A stretch of DNA of 64,000 nt from Rugosimonospora sp040255525 (GTDB lineage: Bacteria > Actinomycetota > Actinomycetes > Mycobacteriales > Micromonosporaceae), in the NCBI GenBank assembly GCA_040255525.1, contig JBDZVD010000002.1, positions 85,369 to 149,368 on the forward strand, in the 5' to 3' direction. Below, piece after piece: positions 60,903 to 64,000 of this stretch. Below the pieces are notes generated by a model, which did no database searches, was not told the origin of the DNA, and saw only the letters and a list, made by a program, of their open reading frames with translations. The position numbers and the translations under genes are program-made. Each line of letters starts with the position of its first letter. Position 1 is the first letter of the stretch.

Positions 60903-62111
60903 TCAGTTGGTGTGCTCCGCCAACTGCAGGAATTGGCGCTTTGCGGCGAGGGCCTGTTCGGCCTCGCGGATCCGCTTCGCATCGCCGGCCGCCTGGGCCC
61001 GGGCCAGCCTCGCCTCGGCCTCGGCGACCTGCTCGCGCATCTGGGTGAGCAGCGGGTTGTCCGACGGCGAGGTGCGCCGCCAAGCGGTGTCCATCGCGGC
61101 CCGGACCTTCTCCTCGACCGCGCGTAGCCGCCGGTCGAGCCCGGCCGCGGCCTCCCGGGACACCCGCCCGGCATCGTGCCACTGGCCCTGGATCTCCCGG
61201 AGCTTGGCCTGCGCGGCCTTCGGGTCGGCGTCCACGTCGAGCGCCTCGGCCTGGGCCAGCAACTCGTGCCGGCGATCCAGGCTCGCCTTCTGCTCGGCGT
61301 CACGGGCCGAAAAGACCTCGCTGCGCCTGACGAAGAACGTGTCCTGGGCCGCCCTGAAGCGTTCCCACAGGCGCTGCTCCACCTCTTTCGAGGCGCGCGG
61401 TGCGGCCTTCCACTCGTTCATCAGCTCCTTGAGCCGGTTGGCGGTGGGGCCCCACTCGGTCGAGCCGGACAGCGATTCGGCCTCCCCGACCAGCTCCTCC
61501 TTGCGGGCCTGGGCCTGCTTCCGGGCGCTGTCGAGAGTGGCGAAGTGCGCGCCCCGGCGGCGGGTGAACGTGTCCCGCGCCGTCGCGTACCGCTTCCACA
61601 GCTCGCCGTCGGTCTTCCGGTCGACCCCGCGGACGGTCTTCCACTCGTCGAGGATCTCCTTGAACCGGTCGCCGGCCGCCTTCCAGCTGGTCGACTCCGC
61701 GGCGATCTGTTCGGCCTCGACGACCAGCGCGGTCTTGCGCGCGACCGCCTCGGCGCGTGCCGCGCTGCGCGCCGCGTGAACCTCGCCGACCTTGGCCTCG
61801 GCAGCCGCCGACAGCTTGTCCAGCCGCTCCCGCAGCCCGTCGATGTCGCCCACGACGTGCGGCTCGTCGAGCTCGCCGCGCAGCTCCTTGATCCTGGTCA
61901 GGGCGTGCTGCGCGTCGCCGGCCCCGGTGCCGAGCCGGGTCTCGATCAGGTTGACCTCGGTGACCACGCCGTCGAAGCGGCGCGCGAAGTGCGCCAGCCC
62001 CTCTTCGGGACTGCCGGCCTGCCAAGAGCCGACCACGCGCTCGCCCTCGGCGGTCTTCACATAGACGGTTCCCTCATCGTCGATCCGGCCGAAGGTGGTC
62101 CAGTCACTCAT
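60903..62111 (-). CDS. DUF349 coiled-coil protein
   Basis: A 402-residue protein made of helical DUF349 repeats: SWKAAGDRFKEILDEWKTVRG, LWKRYATARDTFTRRRGAHF, EWGPTANRLKELMNEWKAAP and LWERFRAAQDTFFVRRSEVF. The N-terminal part (MSDWTTFGRIDDEGTVYV) is a small beta domain. DUF349 proteins occur widely in this position (Rv2731 in M. tuberculosis) and their function is unclear. The start is ATG 62111. Confidence 0.88.
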   Translation of the reverse strand: MSDWTTFGRIDDEGTVYVKTAEGERVVGSWQAGSPEEGLAHFARRFDGVVTEVNLIETRLGTGAGDAQHALTRIKELRGELDEPHVVGDIDGLRERLDKLSAAAEAKVGEVHAARSAARAEAVARKTALVVEAEQIAAESTSWKAAGDRFKEILDEWKTVRGVDRKTDGELWKRYATARDTFTRRRGAHFATLDSARKQAQARKEELVGEAESLSGSTEWGPTANRLKELMNEWKAAPRASKEVEQRLWERFRAAQDTFFVRRSEVFSARDAEQKASLDRRHELLAQAEALDVDADPKAAQAKLREIQGQWHDAGRVSREAAAGLDRRLRAVEEKVRAAMDTAWRRTSPSDNPLLTQMREQVAEAEARLARAQAAGDAKRIREAEQALAAKRQFLQLAEHTN

Positions 62112-62366
62112 GCGATCGCCCCGCCCTCGGCAGATCGCCGCGTGTCGACGGGACAGTGCCCGCCGCGCCGAGCCCTCCGCTTCGCTCGCTCATGCCCAAC
62201 CTCGTTCTCCCGGTGCCCTCCGGGCGTCCCCGGTGGCGCCGCCACAGCGCAGTGAGTTTCTCCCCGGCATTCTCACAGGTCCGACCCCGTCCGCGTCGAG
62301 CCACTGGGGCCGACCGTGACCATACGGTGTCCTGACGCGACTCGGGGAGCGTTTTCCGCGTCCGGT

Positions 62367-62378
62367 TACGGTTGATCC
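62367..62378 (+). promoter_or_regulatory. Leaderless -10 element of the broken LigB-like gene
   Basis: TACGGT ends six bases before GTG 62379. The promoter looks intact although the gene is not. The rest of the 62112-62378 gap shows nothing clear. Confidence 0.45.
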
Positions 62379-62906
62379 GTGCCACTAGTCGCCGCCGCGG
62401 TGTGCCCGTCGCCGCCGATGCTGGTTCCCGAGATCGCCGCCGGCGCCGCCGCAGAACTTGATGATCTTCGCGCCGCCCGCGACCGCGCCGTGGGGCGACT
62501 GCTGGCTGCGCGCCCGGATGGGATCTTGATCGTGGGTACCGGTGCGGGGACCGCCTGGCGGCGCCCCGACGAGTACGGCACCCTGGCGCCCTGGGGCGTC
62601 GTTGGCTGGAGGTCGTGCCGGGCCGGCGAGGCCGGGCGACCCTGCAGCTGAGCCTCACTGTCGGTGTGTGGTTGCTGCCCAGGAGTGTCGACCTGGCGCC
62701 GGCATCGCCCGGCCCCACCGGATCGGCGGCGCGCACCGGGCTCCCCGCCGCCGACGCGCAACCGGCGATCGCCACCGCCGCCGGGCCCGGAAGCGAGCCG
62801 GTGGCGGTGGGCCTGGCCAGCGTGGCGCCCGACGAACCGCCGGACGGCTGCGCGGCCTTGGGCCGGCACCGGGTACCTGGTGGCCGCCTGGGAACCGGCC
62901 GCCTGA
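62379..62906 (+). pseudogene. Broken LigB-like (class III extradiol dioxygenase-like) gene
   Basis: The start MPLVAAAVCPSPPMLVPEIA and ELDDLRAARDRAVGRLLAARPDG match the actinobacterial protein near dapF (Rv2728c-like). After about 62600 the similarity moves to a second frame (LQLSLTVGVWLLPR, VAVGLASVAPDEPPDGCAALG) and the natural end GTGYLVAAWEPAA is in the first frame again. A middle part is deleted. Length (about 176 codons) is below the usual 230-250. Confidence 0.75.
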
Positions 62907-62920
62907 CCGGTGCCCAGCCC

Positions 62921-62971
62921 GGCGGACCTCGGTGGCCGGCGGACCTCGGTGGCCGGCGGACCTCGGTGGCC
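62921..62971. repeat. 17-bp tandem repeat before dapF
   Basis: GGCGGACCTCGGTGGCC occurs three times in a row (62921, 62938, 62955) in the 103-bp gap where miaA would normally lie. Confidence 0.9.
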
Positions 62972-63009
62972 GGCGGGCGCCGGGCCGGCGGGCGCGGGAC
63001 AATGGGCCA

Positions 63010-63825
63010 ATGCACTTCGCGAAGGGCCACGGCACCGGCAACGACTTCGTCGTCCTGCCCGATCCGGACGGCGCGATCGATCTGACCGCGCAACTGGTCG
63101 CTACGCTGTGCGCCCGGCACTTCGGGATCGGGGCGGACGGCGTGCTGCGGGTCGTGCGCTCGGCGAAGCACCCGGACGCGGTCCGGTACGCCGACGACGC
63201 GGAGTGGTTCATGGACTACCACAACGCCGACGGTTCGCTGGCCGAGATGTGCGGCAACGGGGTCCGGGTGTTCGCCCGCTACCTCACCTCCTACGGGCTG
63301 GTCGACGCGGCCCGGTTCCCGGTCGCCACCCGGGCCGGCCTGGTGACCGTCGAGGTACGACCGAGCGAGATCAGCGCCGAGATGCCGCTGCCGACCGTGG
63401 GCGGCGAGTCGGCCGCCCGGCTCGGCGACCGGGACTACGCCGGAACCTCCGCCGACGTCGGCAATCCGCACCTGGTATGCCCGGTCGACGACGTGTCCGC
63501 AGTGGACCTGTCTGAGCCGCCGATCCTGGACGCGAGCGTCTTTCCGGAGTCGGCGAACGTCGAGTTCGTCGCCCCCGCCGAGCCGGTACCCGGCGCGGAC
63601 CTGCACGTCCGGATGCGGGTCTACGAGCGGGGCTCCGCGGAGACACTGTCCTGCGGCACCGGGGCCTGCGCGGTGGCCGCGGTCGCCCTGCGCACCGCGG
63701 GCCGGGACGCCGGTACCGTCGCCATCGACCTTCCCGGCGGCCGGCTCACCGTCACCGTCGATCCCGCCCGGTGCGTGCTGACCGGTCCGGCACTGATCGT
63801 GGCCACCGGGGACGCGCTGGTCTGA
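63010..63825 (+). CDS. dapF: Diaminopimelate epimerase
   Basis: Interconverts LL- and meso-diaminopimelate for peptidoglycan and lysine. The 271-residue protein has HFAKGHGTGNDFVVL at the start, the first catalytic Cys C81 in EMCGNGVRVFARY and the second C215 in TLSCGTGACA. GACAAT lies six bases before the ATG and no ribosome site is seen, so it may be leaderless. It ends just before a strong hairpin. Confidence 0.96.
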   Translation: MHFAKGHGTGNDFVVLPDPDGAIDLTAQLVATLCARHFGIGADGVLRVVRSAKHPDAVRYADDAEWFMDYHNADGSLAEMCGNGVRVFARYLTSYGLVDAARFPVATRAGLVTVEVRPSEISAEMPLPTVGGESAARLGDRDYAGTSADVGNPHLVCPVDDVSAVDLSEPPILDASVFPESANVEFVAPAEPVPGADLHVRMRVYERGSAETLSCGTGACAVAAVALRTAGRDAGTVAIDLPGGRLTVTVDPARCVLTGPALIVATGDALV

Positions 63826-63826
63826 G

Positions 63827-63866
63827 CCCGTGCCCGTCCGGCGCTGGCGCGCCGGACGGGCACGGG
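63827..63866. terminator. Strong hairpin after dapF
   Basis: CCCGTGCCCGTCCGGCG and its exact complement form a perfect 17-bp stem with loop CTGGCG, two bases after the dapF stop. It serves dapF and the convergent gene at the edge. Confidence 0.85.
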
Positions 63867-63905
63867 AGACCTCAGCCCGCGACCACGGACCGGCTCCGGC
63901 TGTGC

Positions 63906-64000
63906 TCACGAATTGATCTCGGTCGGCTCCGGAGTGTCCGGATCGGCGATCGGCCCCTTGGCCACCGCCCTGATCGCGGCCGCCACCGCCGGCGCGACCC
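63906..64000 (-). CDS. C-terminal end of an unidentified gene (cut by window edge)
   Basis: The last 31 codons read PAVAAAIRAVAKGPIADPD and TPEPTEINS before a stop at 63906-63908. The polar acidic tail looks like a natural C-terminus. The rest lies outside the window and no family can be given. Confidence 0.4.
   Translation of the reverse strand, partial: VAPAVAAAIRAVAKGPIADPDTPEPTEINS

Overview
The window is high-GC actinobacterial DNA. It has GTG starts, strong GGAGG ribosome sites or leaderless TANNNT promoters, XRE/DUF397 and TipAS-type regulators, a DUF1707 protein and a ClgR-PspA-PspM block. Gene order (thyX-dapA-rnj-ftsK-rimO-pgsA-cinA-clgR-pspA, then DUF3046-recA-recX-rny-miaB-DUF349-dapF) matches the conserved block around recA in actinobacteria such as Mycobacterium. 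The accessory content (XRE/DUF397 pairs, many GNATs, MmyB-like regulators) suggests a Micromonosporaceae-like genome; that placement is inference. No rRNA, tRNA, CRISPR array, prophage or insertion sequence was found.

Layout. 0-10 kb: an MFS exporter with a divergent XRE regulator, dapB, two GNATs, a GT87-like membrane protein, a YcaQ-type DNA glycosylase behind a 63-bp tandem repeat, DUF2752 and DUF4097 proteins, and a ribbon-helix-helix protein. 9.7-24.6 kb is the core block: thyX, dapA, RNase J, ftsK, rimO, pgsA, an arylamine acetyltransferase, a CinA-like amidase, clgR, pspA, pspM and a Nei-like glycosylase. 24.6-37 kb is mixed: relics, a TetR-MFS divergent pair with the operator inside the promoter spacer, a SAM hydroxide adenosyltransferase, an S10 peptidase, a secreted beta-helix protein and Lhr helicase. 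37-49.5 kb is accessory: an MmeI-like restriction-modification enzyme with a small partner ending in a possible sliding-clamp motif, Cys-containing small proteins, XRE/DUF397, TipAS regulator, orphan response regulator, LysE exporter, MocR with an oxidase-acetyltransferase fusion, and a cluster of small unknown proteins. 49.5-53.2 kb: UdgX, a broken antitoxin gene, an acyl-CoA dehydrogenase, and a folate pair in which FolD lacks its cyclohydrolase lysine while a separate FchA-like cyclohydrolase lies upstream. 53.2-64 kb: a 24-bp repeat with an assembly gap, DUF3046, recA with an intein at the M. leprae position, recX, RNase Y, a 57-bp repeat array, miaB, DUF349, a broken LigB-like gene where miaA would normally follow, and dapF.

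How the parts connect. dapA, dapB and dapF serve diaminopimelate/lysine synthesis. recA, recX, UdgX, YcaQ, Nei-like, Lhr and FtsK serve DNA repair and segregation. RNase J and RNase Y serve RNA decay. ClgR, PspA and PspM form an envelope-stress module. RimO and MiaB are methylthiolating radical-SAM enzymes.

Most notable signals: the lysine-less FolD paired with FchA; tandem repeats at gene boundaries, one of which may duplicate promoter hexamers; the MmeI-like enzyme with its small partner; the recA control region (LexA-like box plus a PafBC-type leaderless promoter); the missing miaA next to a decayed neighbour; and an unassigned small-protein cluster at 47.9-49.4 kb.
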